A stretch of DNA of 64,000 nucleotides, taken from Corallococcus sp. EGB. Its GTDB lineage: Bacteria > Myxococcota > Myxococcia > Myxococcales > Myxococcaceae. Made by a program: the position numbers and the translations under genes. Within the stretch, counting starts at the first letter, position 1. Each line of letters begins with the position of its first letter. The stretch lies in NCBI RefSeq assembly GCF_019968905.1, contig NZ_CP079946.1, positions 4,340,001-4,404,000 on the forward strand, given 5' to 3'. This document shows positions 8,696 through 17,019 of the stretch, in pieces. The notes below the pieces were generated by a model that was not told the origin of the DNA, searched no databases, and saw only the letters and a program-made list of their open reading frames with translations.

Positions 8696-9958
8696 ATGTC
8701 CGCTTCCCTGGCCGCACGCACCGACGCATCCGTTCTCCTCAAGCCTTCGTTCGCCTCCGAGCACCACCGGGTGCTGATCATCGGCGGCGGCACCGCGGGC
8801 CTCACGGTCGCGGCGCGGCTGAAGCGCAAGGGCGTGCACGGGGTCGCCGTCCTCGAGCCCTCCGCGCATCACTACTACCAGCCGCTGTGGACGCTGGTGG
8901 GCGCCGGGGCCGCGGACATCGGGAGCACCGTGCGGCCGGAGGCTGACTACATCCCCGCGGGGACGCAGTGGATCCGGGACCGGGCGGAAGAGGTGGATCC
9001 CGTCCGGCAACAGGTGCTCACGCGGGGGGGCACGCGCGTGTCCTACGACTTCCTGGTGGTCGCTCCCGGCATCCAGCTGGATTGGGACCGGGTGCGGGGC
9101 CTGCGTGAGGCGCTGGAGACGCCGTGCGTGTCCAGCAACTACGACTTCCGGCTCGCGCCGAAGACCTGGGAGATGGTGCGCGCGTTTCAGGGCGGGACGG
9201 CCTTGTTCACCCACCCGGCCACGCCGGTGAAGTGCGCGGGGGCGCCGCAGAAGATCATGTACCTGGTGGCGGACCACCTGCGCCGGAGCGGACTCGCCGG
9301 GCGGTCGCGGGTCGTCTTCGGCTCGGGGGGGAAAGCCCTCTTCGCGGTGCAGCCCTTCGCCCGGGTGCTGGAGGGCGTCGTGGAGCGTTACGGCATCCAG
9401 ACGCACTTCCACCACGACCTGGTCGAGGTGCGCTCGGCCACCCGCGAGGCCGTCTTCGCGGTGACGCGCGACGGACGCCGGGAGGAGGTGACGCTGGAGT
9501 ATGATCTGCTGCACGTCACGCCGCCGCAGAGCGCGCCGGACTTCATCAAGCGCAGCCCGCTGGCCCATGCGGACGGACCGAACGCGGGCTGGGTGAAGGC
9601 GCACAAGCATACGCTCCAGCACCCGGACCATCCGAACGTCTTCGCCATTGGAGACGCGAGCGACCTGCCCACGTCGCGCACGGGCGCCGCAGTCCGGGCG
9701 GAGGCCCCCGTCCTCGTGGAGAACCTGGTGGCGGTGATGGCGGGGCGTGAGCCCACGGCCCGGTATGACGGCTATGCGTCCTGCCCGCTGGTGACGGGCT
9801 ATGGGCGGATGCTGCTCGCCGAGTTCGACTACGAGGGCCGGCCGGCGCCGAGCCTGCCGTTCATCAACACCTTCGTGGAGCGGCGGGACCTGTGGCTGCT
9901 GAAGAAGTACGGCCTGCCCCGCCTGTACTGGGACGGGATGCTCCGTGGTCGCGCGTGA
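8696..9958 (+). CDS. sqr: Type II sulfide:quinone oxidoreductase (FAD-dependent)
   Basis: A 420-residue flavoprotein. The ATG at 8696 follows a GGAGG site with 6-bp spacing; upstream frame extension to 8435 is ignored. The N-terminal FAD site is VLIIGGGTAGLTVAARL. Both redox cysteines of the eukaryote-type SQR are present: C180 in TPVKCAGAPQKIMYL and C363 in DGYASCPLVTGYGRM. The segments LHVTPPQSAPDFIK, FAIGDASDLPTSRTGAAV and LYWDGMLRG match mitochondrial SQR closely. The enzyme oxidises sulfide and passes electrons to quinone, leaving persulfide on an acceptor thiol. Its divergent neighbour encodes a persulfide dioxygenase, giving a two-step sulfide disposal route. Confidence 0.92.
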   Translation: MSASLAARTDASVLLKPSFASEHHRVLIIGGGTAGLTVAARLKRKGVHGVAVLEPSAHHYYQPLWTLVGAGAADIGSTVRPEADYIPAGTQWIRDRAEEVDPVRQQVLTRGGTRVSYDFLVVAPGIQLDWDRVRGLREALETPCVSSNYDFRLAPKTWEMVRAFQGGTALFTHPATPVKCAGAPQKIMYLVADHLRRSGLAGRSRVVFGSGGKALFAVQPFARVLEGVVERYGIQTHFHHDLVEVRSATREAVFAVTRDGRREEVTLEYDLLHVTPPQSAPDFIKRSPLAHADGPNAGWVKAHKHTLQHPDHPNVFAIGDASDLPTSRTGAAVRAEAPVLVENLVAVMAGREPTARYDGYASCPLVTGYGRMLLAEFDYEGRPAPSLPFINTFVERRDLWLLKKYGLPRLYWDGMLRGRA

Positions 9959-10014
9959 ACATTGGCGCAAGTGACCGCTCGACGCTGGCGCCCGCTCGTG
10001 CCACCTTCGCGGCC

Positions 10015-10653
10015 GTGACTCCCTACGACAAGATCTTCGAGAACAACAAGCTCTGGGCGGAGGAGCAGCTCCGCTCGGATCCGGAATTCTTCAACAAGCT
10101 GTCCGTGTCGCAGCAGCCGGACTTCCTCTACATTGGATGTTCGGACAGCCGCGTGCCGGCCAACCAGATCATGGGCCTGGCGCCGGGTGACGTGTTCGTG
10201 CACCGCAACGTCGCCAACCTGGTCAACAACGTCGACCTCAACGTGATGTCGGTCATCAACTACGCCGTCCGGCAGCTGGACGTGAAGCACATCATCGTCT
10301 GTGGCCACTACGGCTGCGGCGGCGTACGCGCGGCGATGCAGCCCAAGGACCTGGGCATCCTCAACCCGTGGCTGCGCAACATCCGCGACGTGTACCGCTT
10401 CCACAAGCAGGAGCTGGACGCCATCGCGGACGAGACGAAGCGCTACGAGCGGCTGGTGGAGCTCAACGTCCTGGAGCAGAGCATCAACATCATCAAGACC
10501 GCCGCCGTGCAGAAGTCCTTCCTGACGCGGGGCTTCCCCACGGTGCACTCGTGGGTGTTCGACCTGCGCAACGGCATCCTCCAGGACCTGAAGCTCGACT
10601 TCGAGCAGACACTCCACAGCATCCAGGAGGTCTACGACCTCACGAAGGAGTGA
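10015..10653 (+). CDS. Beta-class carbonic anhydrase
   Basis: A zinc enzyme that interconverts CO2 and bicarbonate. From the GTG at 10015 it is 212 residues and starts VTPYDKIFENNKLWAEE, matching the usual family N-terminus. The zinc ligands are C42, H98 and C101 (GCSDSR and CGHYGCGG), with the catalytic dyad D44-R46. An alternative GTG at 9955 overlaps the SQR stop by 4 bp (GTGA) and would add 20 residues; it would make the gene translationally coupled to SQR. Neither start has a strong ribosome site. The gene is probably co-transcribed with SQR. Confidence 0.93.
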   Translation: MTPYDKIFENNKLWAEEQLRSDPEFFNKLSVSQQPDFLYIGCSDSRVPANQIMGLAPGDVFVHRNVANLVNNVDLNVMSVINYAVRQLDVKHIIVCGHYGCGGVRAAMQPKDLGILNPWLRNIRDVYRFHKQELDAIADETKRYERLVELNVLEQSINIIKTAAVQKSFLTRGFPTVHSWVFDLRNGILQDLKLDFEQTLHSIQEVYDLTKE

Positions 10654-10717
10654 GCCCCCCGGGCTGATGACAGGTGGGGGGCCGGCGCCCGCGGCGGGGC
10701 GGTAGGATGCGGCGAGG

Positions 10718-12442
10718 ATGCGCTTCTTCCTGACCCTGCCGGACGGACGTTCCATCGCGCTGGAGAAGCCGGTGGTGTCCGTGGGCTCCGAACCCGCGTG
10801 CGACGTCGTCCTCTCCGCGCCAGGAGTGAAGCGCAGCCATGCCCTGCTGTTTCGTGACGCGCGCGGGTGGACGGTGTCCGCCTCCGGCCCGGACCGCGAC
10901 GTCCGGGTGCGCGGCACGCGCGTGGAGCTGGCTGCGCTGGAGGTGGGGGAGTCCTTCAGCGTGGGCAAGGCGTCGCTCACGCTGACGGCCTCCGAGGCCC
11001 CGGTCCATGTGGCGCCTGCCGCGACGCCGTCCCGCCTGCTGGGCGTGCTGATGGACTTCGCTTCCCGGCTGCTCGCGCAGCGGCCCGCGTCGGAGCTGCT
11101 GGAGGCGGCGCTGCGGGGCTTCGCGGAGGTCACCGCCGCGGACGTGGGCTTCCTCGTGTCGGTGGAGGGCGAGCGGCGTCAGGTGCTGGGGGCCACGGAC
11201 TCCGTGCCGGCCTCGGTGGTGGCGGACAGCCTCGTGGACCAGGTCGTGGGCTCGGGGACTCCGGTGCTGGTGCCGGATGTCGCGGCCGAGGCGGCGCTCG
11301 CGGGGGCCCCCAGTGTGCTGGCCCTGCGGCTGACGTCCGCGCTCGTGCTGCCGCTTCGCGCGGCCTCCGCGCCACTTTGCGCCGTGTACCTGGGACGCCG
11401 CCTGGGCAGTGCTCCGTTCTCGCCCCGTGAGCTGGAGGAGGCCACGGCGCTTTCGTCGCTCGCGGCGCTGCTGCTGGCGACGTCGCGCGAGCTGATGGAG
11501 CTGCGCGCCCAGGTGGACAGCCTCACGCAGCGCATCGCCTCCGCCACGTTCGAAGGGCTCATCGGTGAATCGCCCGCCATGCGTCAGCTCTATCGGCAGA
11601 TTGAGCGCCTGGCGCCGACGTCCCTGCACGTGCTCGTCCTGGGAGAGACGGGCACGGGGAAGGAGGAGGTGGCCCGCGCGCTGCACCGGCGAAGCGGCCG
11701 GCGCGGACGGCTGGTGGCCATCAACTGCGCGGCGCTCCCGGAGTCGCTCATCGAGCGCGAGTTGTTCGGCCACGCTCGCGGGGCGTTTTCTGGCGCGACC
11801 TCTGATCGGGCGGGGCTGGTGGAGGCGGCGGATGGGGGCACGCTCTTCCTGGATGAGATTGGAGACATGCCGCTGTCGCTCCAGTCGCGCCTGCTGCGCG
11901 TGGTCCAGGAGCACGAGGTGACGCGGCTCGGCGAGCACCGTCCCCGCAAGGTCGACATGCGCGTCATCGCAGCCACGCATCAGCCGTTGAAGGCGCTCGT
12001 CGCCCGCGGTGCCTTCCGCGAGGACCTCCTCTTCCGCCTGGACGAGGTGCGCCTGGAGGTGCCCGCGCTGCGGGAGCGCGGTGAGGACGTGCTGCTCATC
12101 GCGCACCATGTCCTGAAGCAGCAGGGGGCCAGGGCGGGGGGATTCACACAGAAGGCGGCGGAGGCGCTGCGCGGCCATCCCTTCCCGGGCAACGTCCGCG
12201 AGCTCGTGTCCCGCGTGCGGCGCGCGGCCATCCTCGCGTCTGGAGAGCTCATTGGCGTCGAGGATCTGGACCTGGGCGCGGACTCGGCGCCGCTGGTGCC
12301 CCTGGATGAAGCGCGGGATGCCTTCGTGCTGCGCTATGTGCGCGAGGCCATTGCCCGCAGCGGCGGCAGCAAGAAGGAAGCAGCCCGGGCCCTGGGCATT
12401 GGCCTGCGCTCCGTGTTCCGGTACCTGGGGGAAGAAGGCTGA
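10718..12442 (+). CDS. Sigma-54-dependent activator with FHA and GAF domains
   Basis: A 574-residue regulator of the myxobacterial FHA-enhancer-binding type. Order: FHA domain (about 1-95; SVGSEPACDVVLSAPGVKRSHALLF), GAF domain (about 110-245), AAA+ domain (about 275-505) with Walker A GETGTGKEE, the sigma-54 loop as GAFSGA, and Walker B LFLDEIGD; then a C-terminal Fis-like helix-turn-helix (GGSKKEAARALGIGLRSVFRYLG). It has no receiver domain, so activity is likely controlled by phospho-threonine binding to FHA, that is, by a Ser/Thr kinase. A Ser/Thr kinase gene lies 620 bp downstream; the link is inferred from context. Confidence 0.94.
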   Translation: MRFFLTLPDGRSIALEKPVVSVGSEPACDVVLSAPGVKRSHALLFRDARGWTVSASGPDRDVRVRGTRVELAALEVGESFSVGKASLTLTASEAPVHVAPAATPSRLLGVLMDFASRLLAQRPASELLEAALRGFAEVTAADVGFLVSVEGERRQVLGATDSVPASVVADSLVDQVVGSGTPVLVPDVAAEAALAGAPSVLALRLTSALVLPLRAASAPLCAVYLGRRLGSAPFSPRELEEATALSSLAALLLATSRELMELRAQVDSLTQRIASATFEGLIGESPAMRQLYRQIERLAPTSLHVLVLGETGTGKEEVARALHRRSGRRGRLVAINCAALPESLIERELFGHARGAFSGATSDRAGLVEAADGGTLFLDEIGDMPLSLQSRLLRVVQEHEVTRLGEHRPRKVDMRVIAATHQPLKALVARGAFREDLLFRLDEVRLEVPALRERGEDVLLIAHHVLKQQGARAGGFTQKAAEALRGHPFPGNVRELVSRVRRAAILASGELIGVEDLDLGADSAPLVPLDEARDAFVLRYVREAIARSGGSKKEAARALGIGLRSVFRYLGEEG

Positions 12443-12483
12443 GGGCTGTCCTTGCTCCTGAACCTTGCAGTAATCCTGGGCCC

Positions 12484-13011
12484 ATGCGCTGCCTGTTCGC
12501 GTTCCTCCTGGTCACGCTGCTCGCGGCCCCGGGCTGTCCGCTCGACATCCAGGTCCGTGAGGAGGCGGACGCGGGCTGTGACGAGAGCTCCTGCCAGCAG
12601 ACGTGTGACGCCGACCGGGAGTGTCCGGCGGGGCAGCGCTGCCACTCCCTCTACGAGGTCTGCGAGGACGGTCCCCGCCTCACGGAGCCCTGTTCCAGCA
12701 GCTCCGACTGTGCGAGCAACGCGCGATGCATGGGCGGGCATTGCGTCCGAAGCTGCGAGCGGGGCTGCCCCCTGGGCTACCAGTGCGGACCGGAGTCCAC
12801 GTGCGTCGAGACCTGTGAAGGACGCACGGGCGGGCACCTAAGTGAATACTGCGAGACCTCCATGGACTGCACTCCCTGTGGTTTCTGTACCGACTCGGGG
12901 GGTGGGAGAAAGTGCCACCAACCCTGCCGGTCGGACGCGGAGTGCCCCGGTGGGGGCGCCGGCTCGTGCGTGCCGATTTCCGGAACCGGCTTGCGCGTGT
13001 GTCGGCCGTGA
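12484..13011 (+). CDS. Cys-rich secreted lipoprotein, function unknown
   Basis: A 175-residue protein with an N-terminal signal (MRCLFAFLLVTLLAAPGC). AAPGC is a weak lipobox, so it may be lipidated at Cys18. The mature part is dominated by closely spaced cysteines in repeated patterns such as CDADRECPAGQRC, CSSSSDCASNARCMGGHC, CERGCPLGYQCGPESTC and CRSDAECPGGGAGSC. These resemble the small disulfide-rich modules common in myxobacterial exported proteins. It follows the FHA activator by 41 bp and precedes the kinase gene by 52 bp, all on the plus strand. No enzymatic role can be inferred. Confidence 0.82.
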   Translation: MRCLFAFLLVTLLAAPGCPLDIQVREEADAGCDESSCQQTCDADRECPAGQRCHSLYEVCEDGPRLTEPCSSSSDCASNARCMGGHCVRSCERGCPLGYQCGPESTCVETCEGRTGGHLSEYCETSMDCTPCGFCTDSGGGRKCHQPCRSDAECPGGGAGSCVPISGTGLRVCRP

Positions 13012-13063
13012 GCGGACCCGGGGGTTTGCTCGCGCGGATCGCGCTTCCTAGACTGCGCGCGCG

Positions 13064-15130
13064 ATGACGGGCGAACTGCTGGCCGGCCGCTATCAGTTGG
13101 AGCAGGAGCTGGGGCGGGGCGGGATGGCGACGGTCTTCCTCGCCCGCGACCTGCGGCTGTCCCGCCGCGTGGCGGTGAAGGTGCTGCACCCGGGCCTGGA
13201 CGCACGCTTCACCGAGCGCTTCCGCCAGGAGGCGGAGGTGGTGGCGTCGCTCCAGCACCCCAACGTGCTGGCGGTGCATGACTTTGGCGAGGACGCCGTG
13301 CGGGGCCCGTTCCTCGTCTGTGAATGGGTGCAGGGGGAGAGCCTGCGCGAGCTGGCGCGGCGCCTGGCTCCCATGCCGCCAGAGGCCGTTGCGCTCCTGG
13401 GCTGGGAGCTCGCCCGGGGGCTGGAGGCAGCGCACGCGCGCGGCGTGGTGCACCGGGATATCAAGCCGGAGAACGTGCTCGTGGCACATGGGGGGCCGCT
13501 GAAGCTCGCGGACTTCGGCATCGCCGCGCTGGCGGACCGGGCGCGGCTGACGAGCACCGGCGCAGTCATCGGCTCGCTCGCGTACATGGCTCCCGAGCGC
13601 ATCGATACCGGTGCGTGGTCTCCGGCGTCGGATGTCTATGCCGTGGGGGTCGTGTTGTTCGAGCTGTGCTCGGGCAGGACACCGCATGCGGGAGAGGGCA
13701 GTGCGCGGCTGGCGGTTTCCGCAATGACTCGCGATGCGCCGCTACTGGCGGAGGTCTCGCCGGGCACGCCCGTGCCTCTGAGTGGACTGGTCGCGAGGTG
13801 CCTGTCACGGGATGCTCGTGACCGTCCCGCGGATGGCGCGGTGCTGGCTCGCGAGTTGGAGGCGGTGGTGCGCCCCTGGGTTGGTGCTCCCTCCGAAGCG
13901 TCCCGCGCCTTCTTCGTGGCCCCGGAGGCTTCCGTGGCCCGCTGGCGCGAGGACCGGTTCGCGCGGCTGTTGGACGAAGGCCGCGTGCTGCTCTCGGCAG
14001 GGCAGGGCGCTCAGGCCGCGCGGTGTCTCAATGCCGCGCTGGCACTTCGGCCTGGGGCGCCCGAGGTGCTGGCGCTTCTGCGCTCGCGTCCCATGAAGCA
14101 GGGGCTGATCCGGCGCGCTTGGGGAGCACTCGCGCGCCCATGGCTGCATCGGACGGGCACTGCGGCTGGAGGGGTGCACCGGCGTGCGCAGGAGCAGCAC
14201 CGGCCCATTCCGGGTGGTGTGCTTTTGCACGGGCCACAGCAGCCGCGGCTCTTGGCGGGCGCGAGGGCCGCGCGTTTGTCGCGACGGCATCGGCTCAAGG
14301 CGGGCGCGGCACTCGTGGGCGTGCTGGTGGGCCTGGGCGTGTGGGCAGGGCGTGTGGGCAGGGGCACGGAGGGTTCTTTGAACCGCTCGGTGTCCGTGAA
14401 CGCGGCCTCGCCACCCGGTAGCGATTCACGTGCAGCAGCGTCAACTCCCGTGGTGCCTCCGCCAATCGCGCCCGCGCCTGCAAGCGCGGAGTCCTCGGCC
14501 GCTCCCATGACGGACGCCAGCGTCACTCCTGCGGTGGCGGCCTCACGCCCCTTGAACCGGACGGTGGGCACGCCGGCAAGAGCCGCGCGTCCTGATGCGC
14601 AGGGCAGGACTGCTCGGACAGCGTCGGCTTCACCGGCCCCCACTGCCCAGCCCGCGACTCCGGAGCCCGCCGACGCGGAGGTGCCCGTGCGCGTTCCGGA
14701 CGCCCAGTCCTTCGCGACGATCACGGTGGCGACGCGCCCGTGGGCCGAGGTGTTCGTGGACGGCCAGAGCCGTGGCTACACCCCACGGCTGCGCGAGCTG
14801 CGGCTCTCGCCCGGCGCGCACCGGCTCCGCTTCTCCAATCCGCTGTGCGAACCCGTCGAGGAACAGCTCGAAGTGGCCGCCGGTGAGTCTGTCTCCCGTG
14901 AAGTCGCCCTCCGCGTGCGCGACGCGGAAGTCACCATCGTCGCGCCCGCGGCATCCCGCGTCTTCGTCGACGGCAGGGAGGTGGGCGTGGCCCCGCTGCG
15001 CGACCCCGTGACGCTCACGCACGGCGGGCACGTCCTGTCCGCCCGCGACCCGGGAGGCAACGTGCTGAGGCACTCGCTGAAGGCGGTCGCGGGCACCCGC
15101 ACCACGGTCGTGCTGGAGTCCTCGCCATGA
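13064..15130 (+). CDS. Transmembrane Ser/Thr protein kinase with C-terminal PEGA repeats
   Basis: A 688-residue kinase. The Hanks-type kinase domain (about residues 5-280) has the Gly-rich loop LGRGGMATVFLA, the ATP-binding K39 in VAVKVL, the catalytic loop HRDIKPEN (D132), the DFG motif (D150) and the APE motif MAPERI. A membrane segment (about 410-428, AGAALVGVLVGLGVWAG) and a long Ala/Pro/Ser/Thr-rich linker follow. The end carries two PEGA-like beta domains (ITVATRPWAEVFVDGQSRGYTP and VTIVAPAASRVFVDGREVGVAP). It may receive envelope signals and phosphorylate cytoplasmic targets, possibly the upstream FHA activator. Its last codons overlap the next gene by 4 bp (ATGA). Confidence 0.94.
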   Translation: MTGELLAGRYQLEQELGRGGMATVFLARDLRLSRRVAVKVLHPGLDARFTERFRQEAEVVASLQHPNVLAVHDFGEDAVRGPFLVCEWVQGESLRELARRLAPMPPEAVALLGWELARGLEAAHARGVVHRDIKPENVLVAHGGPLKLADFGIAALADRARLTSTGAVIGSLAYMAPERIDTGAWSPASDVYAVGVVLFELCSGRTPHAGEGSARLAVSAMTRDAPLLAEVSPGTPVPLSGLVARCLSRDARDRPADGAVLARELEAVVRPWVGAPSEASRAFFVAPEASVARWREDRFARLLDEGRVLLSAGQGAQAARCLNAALALRPGAPEVLALLRSRPMKQGLIRRAWGALARPWLHRTGTAAGGVHRRAQEQHRPIPGGVLLHGPQQPRLLAGARAARLSRRHRLKAGAALVGVLVGLGVWAGRVGRGTEGSLNRSVSVNAASPPGSDSRAAASTPVVPPPIAPAPASAESSAAPMTDASVTPAVAASRPLNRTVGTPARAARPDAQGRTARTASASPAPTAQPATPEPADAEVPVRVPDAQSFATITVATRPWAEVFVDGQSRGYTPRLRELRLSPGAHRLRFSNPLCEPVEEQLEVAAGESVSREVALRVRDAEVTIVAPAASRVFVDGREVGVAPLRDPVTLTHGGHVLSARDPGGNVLRHSLKAVAGTRTTVVLESSP

Positions 15131-15843
15131 AGACCGCCATCGTGTCCCTGGTGCTCGCCGCGTCCTCGTCGCTGGGCCCTGCTCGCGAGGCCTACCAGTC
15201 CGGCGACCTGCTCCGCGCCCGGGCCGCGCTGGAGGCCCTGCTCCAGCCTCCACGACTCTCGAACCCCCTAGAGGAGGCCGAAGCCCACCTGCTGCTCGCG
15301 GCGACGCTCCACGCTCAGGAGGACCTCGCTCGCGCGGAGCAGGAGGTTGTGGAGGGGATCGTGCTCAACGCCGACGCGAAGCTGGATCCGCTGATGTATC
15401 CGCCGGACTTCATCGCCTTCGTGGAACGGGTGACCGTCCAGCGCCGCGAGCAGATTGACCGGCGAGCCGCCCGCCGCCGTCCGCCCGTGCTCCTGCCCCG
15501 GTCCGTTCCTGCCGCCCCCATCCTCGTGGAGTCCCGCCCTGCCTCGAAGGGCTGGTACCTGGTGCCGTTCGGCGTGGGCCACCTGGTCCACGGTGAGTGC
15601 ACCAAGGGCACCGTGCTCGCGGTGGGGCAGGGCACGATGTTCGCCGCGTCCGCCGTCTCCCTGGGCGTGGCCCTGTCCCTGCGCGGCCCGGACGGGCGCT
15701 ACTCGGCGCAGGACGCACCCACGGCCAGGGCCTTCAACGTCTCCTATCTCGTGGGCGCGTATGCCTTCGCGGCGCTCTACGCCTACGGCGTGCTGGACGG
15801 CCTGCTGTCCTCACCCGCGTCCACGGGAAGCGGGCCCGGATGA
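15127..15843 (+). CDS. Exported/membrane protein coupled to the Ser/Thr kinase, function unknown
   Basis: A 238-residue protein starting in the ATGA overlap with the kinase stop, so translation is coupled. It has a signal-like N-terminus, then a helical part resembling a single TPR-like pair (AREAYQSGDLLRARAALEALL, AHLLLAATLHAQEDLARAEQEVVEGI) and a motif LDPLMYPPDFIAFVERV. Two likely membrane segments lie near the end (TVLAVGQGTMFAASAVSLGVAL and VSYLVGAYAFAALYAYGV). Similar small proteins with a YPP-F segment often sit beside PEGA-domain kinases in myxobacteria; that is general recollection, not a search. Function unknown. Confidence 0.8.
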   Translation: MKTAIVSLVLAASSSLGPAREAYQSGDLLRARAALEALLQPPRLSNPLEEAEAHLLLAATLHAQEDLARAEQEVVEGIVLNADAKLDPLMYPPDFIAFVERVTVQRREQIDRRAARRRPPVLLPRSVPAAPILVESRPASKGWYLVPFGVGHLVHGECTKGTVLAVGQGTMFAASAVSLGVALSLRGPDGRYSAQDAPTARAFNVSYLVGAYAFAALYAYGVLDGLLSSPASTGSGPG

Positions 15844-16064
15844 GCGTTGACGGAGCGACGCGGGCCGGTGGCCCTTCGTGAGCAGTTGCTCCCCTCGGAG
15901 GTCGGTCTGACTGGAACTGGCGAGGCTCGCACGCCTTGAGCGGGCCCGGGTCACGGTGGCGCGTCAGGTCTCATCCGGACACATTGCCCAGGCTCTTCTC
16001 CACGACGGGCAGGTCCGCGCTCCGAGCTCCTGACGTCGCGGCGGCCCTGGTGTAGAGGAGGCGG

Positions 16065-16889
16065 ATGAACGAAGTGAACCTGGTGGAGTTCGCCCGGCGG
16101 TTCGAACGCAAGCAGGCCGCCTCCGTGGCGGCCCTGGCCACGGAGTCCGCCCCGCTCGCCGACGGCTGGATGGTGTTCGGTGCCGTGGGCTCCTACATCA
16201 ACAAGTCGTGCGGCTATGGCTTCGAGCGCGGCGTCACGGACGCGGAGCTGGACGCGCTGGTGGCCTTCTTCGCGTCGCGCGGGGTGGAGCCGAAGGCGGA
16301 GCTGAGCCCCTTCGCGCCGCCATCCCTGCTGAAGGGGCTGGCGGACCGCGGCTTCGTGCTGCGCGAGTTCGAGACGGTGCTCTACCGCCCGCTGCGCGCG
16401 GGAGAGGACCTGTCGAGGATGGCGCAAGCGGCCCCCGCCGGGCTGCGCGTCGAGCGGGTGGATCCATCCGACGAAGCGGCGGTGTGTCAGTTCGTGGAAC
16501 TCTCCGGCAGCGGGTTCGTCCCGGAAGGCGAGTCCATGCCGGAGGTGTTCCGGGACGCAGGGCTGAAGGGGGCACGCAACCCCACCACGGACTCCTACGT
16601 GGCATGGCTCGAGGGTGTGGCGGTGGGGGCCGGGAGCTGCGAGGTGAGTGACGGGCTCACGTCGCTGTATGGCACGTCGGTGCTGCCCGCGTACCGGCGA
16701 CGGGGCGTGCAGCAGGCGCTCATCGCCGCGCGCCTCCAGCGAGGGCTGGAGAAGGGCTCCGACCTGGCCACCATCATGTCCGCGCCCGGCATCCCCACGG
16801 AGCGCAACGCCATGCGCCTGGGCTTCCAGATGGCCTACTCACGCGTCGTGCTGGTGAAGCCCGGTGCGGGGCTGGTGCCGTCACCCTGA
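16065..16889 (+). CDS. GNAT-family N-acetyltransferase
   Basis: A 274-residue protein with an N-terminal GNAT-like half and a canonical C-terminal acetyl-CoA-binding half. The signature is LTSLYGTSVLPAYRRRGVQQALIAARLQRGLEKGSDLATIMSAP (first 20 residues carry strand 4 and the pyrophosphate loop RRRGVQ), followed by ERNAMRLGFQMAYSRVVLVK. The acceptor substrate is unknown. The gene is alone behind a 221-bp gap with nothing recognisable in it, and is convergent with the giant NRPS gene. Confidence 0.88.
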   Translation: MNEVNLVEFARRFERKQAASVAALATESAPLADGWMVFGAVGSYINKSCGYGFERGVTDAELDALVAFFASRGVEPKAELSPFAPPSLLKGLADRGFVLREFETVLYRPLRAGEDLSRMAQAAPAGLRVERVDPSDEAAVCQFVELSGSGFVPEGESMPEVFRDAGLKGARNPTTDSYVAWLEGVAVGAGSCEVSDGLTSLYGTSVLPAYRRRGVQQALIAARLQRGLEKGSDLATIMSAPGIPTERNAMRLGFQMAYSRVVLVKPGAGLVPSP

Positions 16890-16932
16890 GCGGACACGGA
16901 GACCGCAGCGGCACGGTGGACGCCAGGGGCAC

Positions 16933-16970
16933 CGGCACGTCGCGCGGGTTGGGCCCCCCGGAACGTGCCG
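16933..16970. terminator. Possible bidirectional terminator hairpin between GNAT and NRPS genes
   Basis: Inverted arms CGGCACGT (16933-16940) and ACGTGCCG (16963-16970) enclose 22 bases in the 130-bp gap between two convergent stop codons. The stem is perfect over 8 bp but the loop is long and there is no T run on either side, so this is a weak prediction. Confidence 0.3.
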
Positions 16971-17019
16971 CGCCTGGCCTGCGCGCGGGCACCTCCCGGG
17001 GACGGCCCTGTCAGCCCCT

